The notes below the pieces were generated by a model, which ran no database searches, was not told where the DNA came from, and saw nothing but the letters and a program-made list of their open reading frames with translations. Made by a program: the position numbers and the translations under genes. Positions 7,080 through 18,403 of a stretch of DNA of 64,000 nucleotides are shown here, piece by piece. How positions within the stretch are numbered: position 1 is the first letter of the stretch; the number at the start of each line of letters is the position of its first letter. The stretch covers positions 932,628 through 996,627 of the forward strand of contig WMKK01000001.1 in the NCBI GenBank assembly GCA_012295225.1, in the 5' to 3' direction. This stretch comes from Ostreococcus mediterraneus. Taxonomy: Eukaryota; Chlorophyta; Mamiellophyceae; Mamiellales; Bathycoccaceae.

Positions 7080-9968
7080 ATGAGTGATTCGGTCGACGCA
7101 TTTGTCGATGATGCGGGCGAAGGCGATGCGCAAGAGATGGAATTTTTCATGGAGGATATGCGCGCGTCCGCGCGAGGATGTTTGACCGAGATGGATTTCG
7201 GGCGGTACCGGTCGCTCACGACGTTGAGGATTGTGAAGCAGCGCGGGGTGACGTCGCTAGCGGGTCTGGAGGCGTGTGCGGCGCTTAAAGTATTATTCGT
7301 GGCGGAGTGTGCGTTGAGGACGTTGGATGGATGTGAAACGTGCACGGGATTGGAAGCGTTGTACGTGTACGGCAACGCCATCGAGTCTTTGAGTGCACTC
7401 AACACAGATGGACTGCAACGCTTGCACACGTTGTGGGTGAATGACAACAAATTGTCCAACTTGGATGGATGCGAGCGGTGTAGCGCGCTTATGGAACTGA
7501 ACGCGGCGCGTAACGTCATTGTGTACGTCCCAGACGTCGGCTCGTTTTACAATCTCAAACATTTGAACGTTGCAGGGAACCCGATTCAATCGTGGTCCGC
7601 GATAAAAATCGCATCTCGCGTACTGTCCCTAACGCTAAAAGACGACGTACACGGTGCATGTTCGGTGGCGCGTTCCAAGTGGTATCGCTCGTATGCTGTG
7701 GTCGCGATGCCGAATTTAGAGATGCTTGATGGGAAAAGCATTGATGAAGATGAGCGCGAACGCGCACGGAACGAACACGGTAACCGCCGACTAGCATACA
7801 ACGCGCGTTGTGCGTACGTAAGACACATTTACCGTAAAGGGCACGCCCGGGCACGTGAGCATTTGCACAAGGCTACATGTGGTATTGAAGCTGAATTGTT
7901 GCGCGCGAGAGCCACGGACTGCGTCGATGACATCACGTCCATTTTACAGCGCATCGTCGCGCTCGAGCGCGCATTTGAAACGTGCGAGATAAATGCACAA
8001 AAATTAATGACGACGCTGATGCGTCAGAGTTTCCGGGACTCTGAGCTTGTGAGTGAGACTCTGAGCGAGTCGCGATTCGCATTCGCAAAAGCCGAATGGG
8101 ACCATACGATGTCTATTGACTCGCTCGCCGCAGAGTTTGATTCTTTTGTGAAAGATTACGAAGAAATGCTCACTAATCGTGGATTGCCGGCGACAGTCTA
8201 TAAACGTCAACTTTCAGATGTACTCATCACGGCAAACATCAAGACAGTAAATTTACACGACATCGGACTGATTGACGTGCCGATTGACCTCTGCGCGTGT
8301 ACGAATCTTCACGCCTTGATGCTTGGTAACAACCGTGTGAAACGCTTGACAAACTTTCCACATCTCGATTCTTTACGAGTACTCGATCTGGGTCACAACA
8401 AGTTGTGGAAGTCTGCGGATTTGAATGTGCTCTCTTCGCGAGTGCCACATTTAACGTGGCTATGTTTACGCGGAAATCGACAGTGGCTGGCAAATCCGAA
8501 ATTTTACACCAGCATCGTGTTGAAGCGGCTTGATAAATTACAAACACTCGATGGGATAGCAATCGATGAAGATTTACGCATGTCATCGCGCCTAAAGAAC
8601 ACACGACTAACAGTTGACGCGGTGAACCAACGCGGGCGTACTTTCCCACCTAGCACCGTTTCTGAGAAAGTCACGGAGCTCGTTTTGAAGAACGAGTCAA
8701 TTCGAGAGACGTCGGGCTTGGTACAGTTCCAAGCACTTCGCGTAGTCGACTTGGCGCATAACTGTTTGCGCTCTCTCAAGGGGTTCAATTGCTTGAGGGC
8801 GTTGCGCCATTTGTCAATAGAAGGAAACTCGACGGTACGTCTTGATGGTCTGAGTATGCTAAAAGAATTACGCTGGTTGAACATAAGAGGCTGCGGGTTA
8901 TCGGAATTATCCATAGCCTCGTTCAAGACATTGTCTAAGCTTGCAGTCTTAAACATGGAGGATAATAACATTACGTCACTTTGCGCTTTGGCCCAATGTG
9001 TTTCGCTTCGAGAACTACACATTGGCGGTAATATGCTTCATGATATAGGCGCCATTACTGCGCTTTCGTCAATTTCAACCCTTCGTATACTTTCTACATA
9101 CGGAAACAGCATGTGCGACGCGAAATCTTATTGCTATTACGTAATCTTCAAATTGCCGCAGTTGGAAATACTTGACGCCGATTACATCGATGATCGGGCG
9201 CGACTGTCCGCGATGAAAATGTACACCGGCCGATTAACTGAAGATATGCTCAATGCAACTAATGACGTGACCGCCTTAAAAGTAAATCTTTCATCACTTG
9301 CTCTCGTGCACCTTGATCACGCGATTACGCGCTCGAGGTTCATGAATGTCAAACACTTGAAGTTGGAACACAATAATTTGGTCGACGTGTCAGTCTTAGG
9401 AAGTTTGCCACATCTCGCCAGACTACATCTAAAGAACAACAAAATCAACACATCATTCGGGCGCACGAATCAATTCAAAGCGTTGATATTTTTGGATTTA
9501 AGCGGCAATTATATATCTTCGCTGAGTGTATTGGCGCTAAGTTGTTGTGCAACTCTGCGAACATTGGTACTGTGCGACAATTTTTTGACGAGACTAGATG
9601 GATTAAATCGAATCAAGGAATTGCGAGTATGCATCGTTGACGGAAATAAGTTGTCGAGGACCGAGTCGAACACTTTCGACGGATGCGTAAACTTGAAGGT
9701 TCTGTCACTTCGACGAAACGCGTTTCGTACACTGAAACATTTATCAAATTTGGATTCAATTCGGGAACTGAAGCTTGACGATAACAGGATAATTGATATC
9801 GAAGAAATTAGCTGGCTCGCATGCCTACCACGACTAAGAGCTTTATCGCTTATCGGAAATAATATCGTGACTGAATGCGATCGATATTTTGAATTCGTCA
9901 CGGCGTGTTGCAGTGGCTTGTCGATTTTGGATGGGAAAAGTTTGTCACCGTCACAGATTGCACAATAA
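7080..9968 (+). CDS. Large leucine-rich-repeat protein, LRRC9-like
   Basis: A 962-residue protein made of blocks of SDS22-type LRRs (repeats of the form LxxLxLxxNxI): residues about 60-190, 375-510, 545-720 and 750-945. The blocks are separated by LRR-cap-like segments ending in LDGKSIDEDERERA, LDGIAIDEDLRM, LDADYIDDRAR and, at the C-terminus, LDGKSLSPSQIAQ. A helical stretch (about 230-375) follows the first block. Repetition of 'LRR block + cap + LDG' several times in one chain is the plan of LRRC9, a protein of ciliated organisms; this identification is from architecture, not alignment. The function here is unknown. Promoter region of 167 bp is shared with the ZnT9-like gene. There is no transit peptide, so a cytosolic scaffold is likely. 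Confidence 0.75.
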   Translation: MSDSVDAFVDDAGEGDAQEMEFFMEDMRASARGCLTEMDFGRYRSLTTLRIVKQRGVTSLAGLEACAALKVLFVAECALRTLDGCETCTGLEALYVYGNAIESLSALNTDGLQRLHTLWVNDNKLSNLDGCERCSALMELNAARNVIVYVPDVGSFYNLKHLNVAGNPIQSWSAIKIASRVLSLTLKDDVHGACSVARSKWYRSYAVVAMPNLEMLDGKSIDEDERERARNEHGNRRLAYNARCAYVRHIYRKGHARAREHLHKATCGIEAELLRARATDCVDDITSILQRIVALERAFETCEINAQKLMTTLMRQSFRDSELVSETLSESRFAFAKAEWDHTMSIDSLAAEFDSFVKDYEEMLTNRGLPATVYKRQLSDVLITANIKTVNLHDIGLIDVPIDLCACTNLHALMLGNNRVKRLTNFPHLDSLRVLDLGHNKLWKSADLNVLSSRVPHLTWLCLRGNRQWLANPKFYTSIVLKRLDKLQTLDGIAIDEDLRMSSRLKNTRLTVDAVNQRGRTFPPSTVSEKVTELVLKNESIRETSGLVQFQALRVVDLAHNCLRSLKGFNCLRALRHLSIEGNSTVRLDGLSMLKELRWLNIRGCGLSELSIASFKTLSKLAVLNMEDNNITSLCALAQCVSLRELHIGGNMLHDIGAITALSSISTLRILSTYGNSMCDAKSYCYYVIFKLPQLEILDADYIDDRARLSAMKMYTGRLTEDMLNATNDVTALKVNLSSLALVHLDHAITRSRFMNVKHLKLEHNNLVDVSVLGSLPHLARLHLKNNKINTSFGRTNQFKALIFLDLSGNYISSLSVLALSCCATLRTLVLCDNFLTRLDGLNRIKELRVCIVDGNKLSRTESNTFDGCVNLKVLSLRRNAFRTLKHLSNLDSIRELKLDDNRIIDIEEISWLACLPRLRALSLIGNNIVTECDRYFEFVTACCSGLSILDGKSLSPSQIAQ

Positions 9969-10015
9969 TATACTTGTTATTCGAATAAATAGCTGATTTC
10001 TACCGTACAACACCC

Positions 10016-13000
10016 TCACGGGGAGTCACCATACGCGCTCAACGTCTCGTTCAACGTGCTCGCAAGCGCCGCGTATTCTTCACTAATGCGCTGCAACTCA
10101 TCTTGCATCTGTCTAGTGGCCATTTCGGTGCCATCGAGATTTTCACGCAGTTGTGCGTTTTCTTCCTCGAGCTCACGGAGTCGGGTTTCCAATTCGGAAT
10201 CAGACACGTGTTGCATTTGTGACATTTGTTCCACGAGGCGGTTGAAGTCGTCTTCAACTTGTTGCGTGCGCTCTTCAGCAGCGCGCACTTGTTCACGTAC
10301 GAGTAAGTCTGACGCGCTCGAGTCCGCGTATCCATTTGCGTCAATCAACTGTCTCGCCACGTTCAAATCGTCGTTTGCGTTCGAAAGCAAATCTAACAAT
10401 CGATCATTTTCTTCTCGGAGAACTCGAGCTTCCTCATTTGCCGCCGAAGAAACGGGCGAACGAAGCGATTGACCTAAGCTCTCAAGCGCTGCTTCGGCGT
10501 TCGATGCTCTTCGCTCTGCATCTTGAAGACGAGATCGAAGATTTTGAATGTCAGCGTGCGATGGCCCTTCGTTCATGACTTCATTCAACGCTTCTTTGGC
10601 AACGCGTAACTCACCACGCATGCCATCAAGCTGAGCGCGTGACTCGGCTTCGCGCCGTGCGATTGCGTTGGCTTCCCGACGAGCGTTACTAGCAGACATA
10701 TCAGCTTCATACTGAGCCGTTTCGAGGGCTTCGCATTTGTCTTGTAAGGATTTCAGAGCCTCCTTCAAATTTTCAATCTCTTCCGTCTGCTCCTTCACCA
10801 GCTTTTCTGCATGCATTAATGCGCTTGTCGAGCTTACGCCACTCGTCCTGGGTGCGGCGGCATCGGTTCCTTCGATGATGGCACGCAAGCGTTCGAGTTC
10901 AGTCTCAAATGTCTTCCTTTGCTCACCCAATGTTTGAACTTGTTTGAGTAGGCCAGAGTTCTGCTCTTGAAGCACACCGACACGCTCGCGTAAAAGTTCC
11001 GAGCGCTGTGACGTATCACCACTTTCGATTTCCACTTGATGCTCGTGCGTGCGTAAGGCTGAAACCAAGCTTTCAAGCTCTCGCGTGCGGTTGGATTCTA
11101 ATCGCAATTTATGCTTAAGTGTTTCATTATCGCCTTGGGCATCGGTGAGACGACTTCGGGCGACAAGTAAGTTGGCTTCCGCGGCAGCAGTTTCACGACG
11201 AGCCATTTCACGTGCGCGTTCCATGTCGAACAGCATCGCTTTGGATGCTTCCAATTTCGTCGTCAACGCCTCGTATGAGTCTGCTTCATCGCTCTTATTA
11301 CGCTGTGAGTTCTCCAGCAAATGTGTAAGATTATCCACTTGACGTTGATATGCTTGTAAATCGGAAGAGTACGCCCTGTTCTCCGCTTCGGCAAGTTTAA
11401 CCTTTTCCGTGGCCTGCGTCAAAGACATTTCCGACGCCTCGAGCGCGGCTTTTGCACGACGCAAATCACGCTCCATGTTATCCATGTCTGCAACGACGCG
11501 ACGGTTCTCGAGCCCGAGCTCTTGATACGCCTTTATGACATCATCGAGTTCTTTTTGCTTGGCCTTGGCGTTGGCCTCGGCGGCACTTTGTGCCGCCTTT
11601 GCCTGTCTCAATTCAATCCAAGCGCCATCACGTTCGCTCGTGGCGCGTAAAAGTTCGGAATTTACGACTTGCTGCTCTTTGGTCATTGCTACTAAATCAT
11701 CCGAAACAACCGCGAGCTCTTCTCGATACTGCGCAAGTTCAATGGATAACTTGTTCTCTTTCTCAACAGCCTCGCGAAGGTGTTCTTCAGCTGACCGGGC
11801 GTGCGCCTCAGCGCTGTCCCGTTGTTGCGCCGCGTTATACACCTTTGCCTCAGCCGTTGCAGCAAGCCGCCGGGCCTCTTCGGCAGCTGCACCTTCGCGC
11901 ATGGCTCGTTCCCTAGCTTCATCAAGACTCTCTGCCGCCGCATCTGCTTCGTCTTGCAAACGCGTACACTCTTCTTCAAGCATCGCCATCTTCGCCGCCA
12001 TGGAACTTTCACCAAATCCATTCTTGGGCCCAGCGTCGCGCAAATTACCGTACGCTGATCGAAGCTTTTGAGCCAAACCTTCACGTTGAGCATCCAAGTC
12101 GCGTACGATCGATTTTAGCTTCTCTACGTCATCTGCTCGTTGTTCGGCAATGTCGCGTTGAGTTTCCAATTCTTCTTGCAGCGCTTGAATCATTTCATCC
12201 TTTGAAAGTGATTCCATCATCGTTTGCTCCGCTTCGTGTGCGACCTCTTGCGCGGCTTCCGCGGCATGACGCGCCGCTTGACGCGCGGCGACGATGTTCC
12301 CGTCACCTGCGGAATCTTCGAGATCACGCAATCTACCCAGGAGATTCTCGCGGTCATCGGACAGCAGATTAATGGCATTTTGCGCCTCGACTAATAGCTG
12401 CTCGAGCTCTATCACATGCGAGGTTCGTTCTGATGCGCCAATTGGTGAGCCATAACTGATGGCTTTGACCTCGCGACGCAAACGCTGGACCTCAGCCGAT
12501 AAAGCATCGCGCTCAGCTGCAAACGCCGCAGCATCCGCAAGCGCCGCGAGCTTCGCATCTTGCGCCGCCCGCAGTTGCTTTTTCAGCTTCTCGAGCATTT
12601 CTCCATCCCCAGACTCGTTGCCGGAATTAGTCTTCAACATCATCTGCATGCGATCTCTTTCCATGCTCACGCGCGCGAGCTCTTCGTTTGCCTGTTGCAA
12701 TTCGCGCCTCAGTGAGTCGAGTCCATCCGCCTTTGGCGACGCGCCTCCAGCCGCATTCGGCGTCGTCGTCACACTCGCGAGCCTCGTCGTCAGCGAGTCC
12801 ACTTTGTCGAACAACGACGCAATCAACTCCATCTTCGCATCGTCGTTGTCTCCATTAGCATCTGCGATACTCTTGAATTCCTCTCGTAACTTGGCTGACT
12901 CGAGCTCGCGCTTCGTCACTGCCTTTCTCGACGCGGCCAACGCATCAGCCAAAACTCTGTTCTCATCCTCGCTATCACGCAGTCGATGCATCATCTACAC

Positions 13001-13219
13001 ACATGGAAAAACCACACCCGCACTCGTCAGTCAAACCGCGTCCGTCGTGCGCGTCGCGAGAGAGGTGGCGTTCGCAAACGACGTCGAATGCGGCTGAACG
13101 AGCGAATCGCCTTACACGCACGCACAGAGTCACGTCACACCGCTTACCTCGCGTACAAACACTAAATCATCCCCTCTCAACCCCATGGCATCGATGCGAG
13201 CCTGTGCAACGTCCTCCAT
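10016..13219 (-). CDS. Giant coiled-coil protein, two exons
   Basis: A 1016-residue protein that is nearly continuous coiled coil (E/K/A/L/Q heptads), with low-complexity breaks near residues 85-100 and 180-195. Exon 2 is 12994-10016. Its first Met codon is preceded directly by an intron end (GTGTGTAG) with ACTGAC about 45 nt upstream. Exon 1 is 13219-13148, 24 codons encoding MEDVAQARIDAMGLRGDDLV and a few more residues, with donor GAG/GTAAGC at 13147; the join is in phase 0. The spliced start fits well, since the 992-codon frame alone begins in mid-helix. Function is unrecognised: a Golgi, centrosome-like or chromosome scaffold are all possible. No ATPase head is present, so it is not an SMC protein. 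The start lies about 90 bp from a long TATA tract. Confidence 0.8.
12995..13147 (-). other. Predicted 153-nt intron of the coiled-coil gene
   Basis: Donor GTAAGC, branch-like ACTGAC, acceptor GTGTGTAG. The join keeps the frame (phase 0) and extends the protein by 24 residues with a sensible Met start. Confidence 0.75.
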
Positions 13220-13516
13220 CGTCGCGTCGGCGGTCGTTTACGATTCCACACCGTTTGGCGCAATTTTAAATCAAAAATGCCTCGTCGTCGCGCGCGTCGC
13301 GGAGCAGCCCTATATAGATATATATATACTCACACGCGTCGAAAAACGCGCGTTTGAACACCTCCGTCGACGTGCGCGCGAGAGCAGCGCACGGGCGGCG
13401 TTGGCAGGCGCGGTGTGGCGCAACCGAATGGTGGGACAGAAAGTCAACGTTTGAATTTGACCCCCAAAATCGCTAGGTCATGATTGGTGAATTTGGATTT
13501 GGGATTCCAAAAGTCG
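13220..13516. other. 297-bp intergenic region between coiled-coil and channel genes
   Basis: It holds the promoter of the coiled-coil gene (TATA tract at 13311-13329) and the 3' flank of the channel gene. At 13478-13488 is GGTCATGATTGG, which matches the core of a CCAAT-type motif found near 45076 and 60996. No ORF of interest. Confidence 0.4.
13311..13329 (-). promoter_or_regulatory. TATA tract upstream of the coiled-coil gene
   Basis: A run of alternating T and A (TATATAGATATATATATAC on the plus strand) 92 bp upstream of the start at 13219. It stands out in GC-rich surroundings and is placed like a core promoter. Confidence 0.5.
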
Positions 13517-16500
13517 CTAACGATGGCTAGATGTGCACGCGCGATGGCGACCGCGCGCGCGTCTGACGAGAAACCCGCGAATCCAAGCCTGTGCGGTGAC
13601 GGCGGCGCCCCAGGTTTCGATGTCGCGAAGTTGCTTTGCGCGCGCGAGGCGGACGTCAAGCGCGAGCGCGGCGCCGCCGAGTTTCGCGGCGAGCAGAGAT
13701 TCAAGTAAAGGCGTGAATGGGATTCCACGTTCGTGTTCACGCAGCGTGATGGATTCGTATTTGATTTTTCGACGCCACAGAGCGGCCGCTTGGTGGGCGT
13801 GTTCGCGGAATACTTTGGATTTGCCGTCGAGTCGGTCGGTGAATTCCACAGCGAGCGGCGGGCCGACGTCGCGGAGGAGCTCGCCGAGCTTATGCTGGCC
13901 GATGTATCCCGTGGCTTTGGGATCGTGTTTGCTCCATACGTGCTGGAAGTGATATAAATGCCTCGGGGTCACGAGTGAAGCTTCGCGTAGGACGCCGAAT
14001 GTGACATGATCCAGTATCGCTGCGACGAAGAGATTTGTGAAAATGTACCCCATGGCGATGACGTACGTTACGAAATATAGGACTGCTCCGTTCGGGAACC
14101 CGCAGTTGGAAAACGTTTCTGTGCTCGTACAATGTGGTTCGGTGACCATGAGGTCGTACATGTACTGTCGCCAGCCCTCGCCAGTCATGGCCTGGAACAA
14201 AAGCAGAAATGAGCTCACGAAGGACTGAAAATTAGCATCCTTGTTCAACGCGACGCCGTGCTTTACGTTCGGAAATATCTGCGTGCCTATGCCGGCATAT
14301 ATGAACATCCAAATTAACATGAGGCCCATGATGCTTAAAATACTCGGCACGGCTAAGACGAGCGTGCTGGCGAGAATTTGTAACGATTGTACGTGCCGGA
14401 TGACGCGAAAGACGCGAAGAAAGCGAAATGGTCGGCCAATTTGGTCGCGAAGCGAACCATCTCTGCTGCGCAAAGTCGCCGCAGATCCCGCAGCGAGGAT
14501 GAATTCGAATAAATTCCACGTGTTTGACAAGTAGTACCCAAGACTAGGATAGGCGGCAATCATTTGTAGCAGCACTTCTGTGAGGTACACGCCGACAAAG
14601 CACATTTCACCAATCGATCGCGCTTGAGCGAACACCGTTCCTTCATCACCGTACCGTTCGCATGACATAAGGATTGCATTCAAACTTACGGCAATGAGCA
14701 CAAAAAATCGATAGAACCTGTGGTTTACTATCGTAAAGCAGGTTCGACGCAAGCCTCGCGGCGGTGGCGCCTTGGCGCGTACTGGCTTCATCGCCAACGC
14801 GACGTTGTGCATGTCACGCCACAGCTTTTGTCGTTCAGTTAATAACTTGCGCCCGGAAATCAAACCAAACTGATGAATGAAAACACCAATGATTGTTCGA
14901 ATCATCAGAAACGAGCTAATCAAGATGAATACAACGAAAAAGAACACCGCCGTCCAATTATGCTCAAATTCAGGTTGCATGTCAACACCAGTCTTGTCCA
15001 TGGCGGAGAATAAAATATCCACCCACGCATCCAGAGATGCCGTTTCGAGTAGAGTAAGCATAGCACTACCAATCCAGTCGAACTCGTATAGTTCCCGTGT
15101 CCATTTACGTGCGATTGGGAAACCATCGGCGTCTACAAAAGTGTCAACACATTGCAATTTATTCATCACGTTTACATCGTTGCACGAGTAAAATGTTCCG
15201 CCGTATTCACGAACGCCAATTACCGCGAATGCTAGAAATATAGCTCCCGTGAGAACGATTACCGATCCAACCGTTGGAAGAGTGACGGCGAGAGATTTGA
15301 CGAGACGTTGCATCGATTTTACGCGTGTCAATATGCGCACTGGTCGCACAGGCGCTGCCATATTGAACGCGCGGTGCCAATATGCTGTGTAGGCACTGCC
15401 GAGCACAATTGGACACGCCACAATCATAGTATCAATCACAAGAATGCCAAGGTCACACAAGTTCCAGATTCTTCCGGCGTACGGCGCTGGAGTAAATAAA
15501 ATCCCGTTTGCGACAATTTTAAACAAAAAGTCTGTGAAGAAGTACCCAAACACGGCATAATTTGCCCAGTCGACTTGCTGCTGATATTCGTTTTCTTGAT
15601 CTACGGGTTTAGTCGCCAACACGGCCAGGATTGAAATGATGACGAAAATATAGCTCACTCGCTCGTACCACTTTGAGTCTAGAATTTTGCGCAACAAAAC
15701 TCGAGTCGGACCGTCATGCGAAAACACTCCTAGGGAATTTCTAGACATGTACCAAGGCAGTGTGACACCGCTAACAAAATCACTTGCTTCAGATCCAGCG
15801 TCGTCGAAGATAATCTCCACGCGACCGTCGTCATTGGATTTTAGTGACGACGCGCTTCGCGTGAATGATTTCAACGTCGGCAATTCGCGTGGTTTCACTT
15901 CAGCAACATCGTGCTCGATGATTCCTTTCTTACTTAGCTGGTGCGACGTTCGGAATGAGCGATCCACACATCTTTCGTCGTCGTTGTCGACGCCTGATGG
16001 CGCCATATCTAATCCAGGTCGATTGGGAGCTTTGACTTCGATAAATTTGGATTCGCACAGCACAAAGTTAGTGCACAACTTTGCATCGCTTTTCGGTTTA
16101 ATAAGTGAGTTTGTAATCTCGTTCTCGACTGCTTTAGCAACGTTAATTTCAACTGTTGCTCGACTCTCAAGCCACGGTGACAATGCATATGCGCGCTCTT
16201 TGGTCCATCTCCGCCCGCTCAACGTCAAGCGCAATTTAACGCGCAAACGCTCAAAGAAATCCACGAATCGATAATCCCTCATTTGCATCTTTACAGCTCG
16301 ACGTATCAACTCATCCGATTGCACGATGTTTTTCTCCACGTCTCGCAACTCCAAATTCTCAAGCACGACCGCAATGACGAGATTGAGTACAATGTAATTC
16401 ACGAGTATAAAAAACGTAATGTAAAATGGAATCGCCGCTTTGGTGATGAGTATACCGTGAAACATCAAGTCTGTCCACCCTTCGCCAGTGCTCGCGGTAA

Positions 16501-18403
16501 ACAAAGTCAACATAGCTTTCGGAAAGGTGTCATAGTTTAGTCGTGGTGCGTCTTCGGTTACACCATGTTGATTGGCGAAGAGTTGCATGCCGAGTACCGC
16601 ATACATGGCCAAGATTACTGAGTAGAACAAGAATAACGAAAATAAAGCACCAAGCGATCGAAACACGCGGGTAATAGTATCTCTACTGTGGCGCTGAGAT
16701 TGTTCAAAACTTTTGAACAGTCGTGGAATGCGCAGAGGAGTCAAGTTTATACCTTTTTCCCACATGACCATCGCACTCAACGCAACGACGACGACATCAA
16801 AGAGCAACATCAAGTCCTCATTCGTAGATTTGAATCGCGTTAAACGCACTGTAATATCTCTTGCTGCTAACAATCGTACGCATACTTCAAGCATGAACGC
16901 AGAAACAAACAGCCCTTCGAATGCGAGCAAGTAGAGCTTGCGCTCGGCGTCCAAGTCGTACCGATACAGCGCCATCACGGCGATGTTGGCCGCGATGCAA
17001 AACTTCACCAATCGATCGAATACTCGATTGGTGATGTACTGCAATAAGCGGTCGCGCTTCGGGCGAGTTACCCCGCTCGGTATCGCTGCGATTTCTGTTT
17101 CTTCATCCTCGAGTAGCCTTTTCCTTGACAGCGCCGCTTCGGCGACGGATGCGAGCGATTCATCCGTGCCGCCTTTCAATCGACGAATCAATCGACGCAT
17201 CGCCGCGTCATCTTCGATTTCGTCATTTTCTTCATCCCCGGATTTCCCAGATTTATTCCTCAACACCGTTTGGTGCTCGCGTCGCAGTCTAAGAAACACT
17301 CCACTAATCGCGGCGACAAATACAGAGACGATGAAATACGTCCCGACGATGATCAACGTAACGAAATACGCCGCCGACGATTTGTACTCGGCATTGACGA
17401 TTGGATACATGATCTCCTGCCACGACTCAATCGTAATACACTGAAACATCGCGAGTAACGTCGATCCAAAGCTGTCAAACGACTGATAGCCATGCCTCGG
17501 GTTGCCGACCAAATCGCTACAAAAGAGCGTCGAATTCGCGTCGTACACCCCCGGACACACGTAGCCTTTGTGATCCAACGCGTTGCTCGAGTCCCCACAA
17601 AAGAGCTCTGGGTCACTCACGGAGGTGTAGAACATGTTGGCGGTGGTGGCGTCCGTAGTATCTACGCATCGGCGCCGCAACGAGCCGCCGAAGATGCCCA
17701 TACCCATGAGCGCGTAAAACACCATGCATACAACGGTGATTGCCGTCACGTCACGCAGTAGAGAAATCGACTTTTGCAATGATTCTGCAATAAAAACAAC
17801 GTTTGTGGCGAGTTTGAATCGTTTGAGTGCGAGAATGCCGCGAAACAGTCGCAACTGCCCGAGACGAAGTCGCGTAATCATACCGTCGTTTCCGTGCCAT
17901 TCCATGGACGTGGAAAACCAACTCGTAGCGATGATGACCAAGTCGAGCTGGTTGTAAAAGCTCGCCATATACGCGTGCTTATGCCCAATGAATCCAAGAC
18001 TAATGATGCGCAACACTGCCTCGAGAGAGTACGCGCAAACGATGGCGGCATCCAAAGCTCGGAGCGGCGCTCGCGTAAAGTCTCCCAAGCTCGCGATTTG
18101 CGACGTGCCGTCGGTTTGAGACGACGACAACATCACCAACGTCACAAAATGCGCCAAAATCAACGCCAGAACAATGTACTCCATTCTTTCGCTATACATG
18201 ATTTTGAACACGCGCACGCGAAATCGATTCTTCGCGCCGAACACCCATAACGACGTCCCGGCGAGCGCCGCGCCGGTTCCCGCATCCGAACGCACCACCT
18301 CGCGCTCTTCCCTCACCGCGCGCGCCACACGTGCCGCCGCCGCTCGAAAACGTAACGTCCCGCGTGCCTGCTCTCGCTCACGCGCCCCATCGCGCGTCGA
18401 CAT
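13517..18403 (-). CDS. Four-domain voltage-gated Ca2+/Na+ channel alpha-1 subunit
   Basis: A 1628-residue Cav/Nav-type pore protein with four six-helix repeats at about residues 65-370, 455-690, 900-1185 and 1215-1475. S4 voltage sensors are visible in all repeats: TRLRLGQLRLFRG (178-190), PLRIPRLFK (556-564), VRPVRILTRVK (1019-1029) and RPFRFLRVFRVIRH (1324-1337). Pore residues are E326 (TIESW), E641 (TGEGW), D1125 (SLDAW) and E1409 (TGEGW). This E/E/D/E ring predicts calcium permeability; animal Cav is EEEE and T-type is EEDD. After the last S6 come a Cav-like EF-hand-like segment (HVWSKHDPKATGYIG, about 1488-1502) and a C-terminal IQ motif (AWIRGFLVRRARG, 1606-1618), which suggest calmodulin control. 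It is intronless as read. Probable site: plasma membrane. It is divergent from the ELL-like gene. Confidence 0.93.
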   Translation of the reverse strand: MSTRDGAREREQARGTLRFRAAAARVARAVREEREVVRSDAGTGAALAGTSLWVFGAKNRFRVRVFKIMYSERMEYIVLALILAHFVTLVMLSSSQTDGTSQIASLGDFTRAPLRALDAAIVCAYSLEAVLRIISLGFIGHKHAYMASFYNQLDLVIIATSWFSTSMEWHGNDGMITRLRLGQLRLFRGILALKRFKLATNVVFIAESLQKSISLLRDVTAITVVCMVFYALMGMGIFGGSLRRRCVDTTDATTANMFYTSVSDPELFCGDSSNALDHKGYVCPGVYDANSTLFCSDLVGNPRHGYQSFDSFGSTLLAMFQCITIESWQEIMYPIVNAEYKSSAAYFVTLIIVGTYFIVSVFVAAISGVFLRLRREHQTVLRNKSGKSGDEENDEIEDDAAMRRLIRRLKGGTDESLASVAEAALSRKRLLEDEETEIAAIPSGVTRPKRDRLLQYITNRVFDRLVKFCIAANIAVMALYRYDLDAERKLYLLAFEGLFVSAFMLEVCVRLLAARDITVRLTRFKSTNEDLMLLFDVVVVALSAMVMWEKGINLTPLRIPRLFKSFEQSQRHSRDTITRVFRSLGALFSLFLFYSVILAMYAVLGMQLFANQHGVTEDAPRLNYDTFPKAMLTLFTASTGEGWTDLMFHGILITKAAIPFYITFFILVNYIVLNLVIAVVLENLELRDVEKNIVQSDELIRRAVKMQMRDYRFVDFFERLRVKLRLTLSGRRWTKERAYALSPWLESRATVEINVAKAVENEITNSLIKPKSDAKLCTNFVLCESKFIEVKAPNRPGLDMAPSGVDNDDERCVDRSFRTSHQLSKKGIIEHDVAEVKPRELPTLKSFTRSASSLKSNDDGRVEIIFDDAGSEASDFVSGVTLPWYMSRNSLGVFSHDGPTRVLLRKILDSKWYERVSYIFVIISILAVLATKPVDQENEYQQQVDWANYAVFGYFFTDFLFKIVANGILFTPAPYAGRIWNLCDLGILVIDTMIVACPIVLGSAYTAYWHRAFNMAAPVRPVRILTRVKSMQRLVKSLAVTLPTVGSVIVLTGAIFLAFAVIGVREYGGTFYSCNDVNVMNKLQCVDTFVDADGFPIARKWTRELYEFDWIGSAMLTLLETASLDAWVDILFSAMDKTGVDMQPEFEHNWTAVFFFVVFILISSFLMIRTIIGVFIHQFGLISGRKLLTERQKLWRDMHNVALAMKPVRAKAPPPRGLRRTCFTIVNHRFYRFFVLIAVSLNAILMSCERYGDEGTVFAQARSIGEMCFVGVYLTEVLLQMIAAYPSLGYYLSNTWNLFEFILAAGSAATLRSRDGSLRDQIGRPFRFLRVFRVIRHVQSLQILASTLVLAVPSILSIMGLMLIWMFIYAGIGTQIFPNVKHGVALNKDANFQSFVSSFLLLFQAMTGEGWRQYMYDLMVTEPHCTSTETFSNCGFPNGAVLYFVTYVIAMGYIFTNLFVAAILDHVTFGVLREASLVTPRHLYHFQHVWSKHDPKATGYIGQHKLGELLRDVGPPLAVEFTDRLDGKSKVFREHAHQAAALWRRKIKYESITLREHERGIPFTPLLESLLAAKLGGAALALDVRLARAKQLRDIETWGAAVTAQAWIRGFLVRRARGRHRACTSSHR

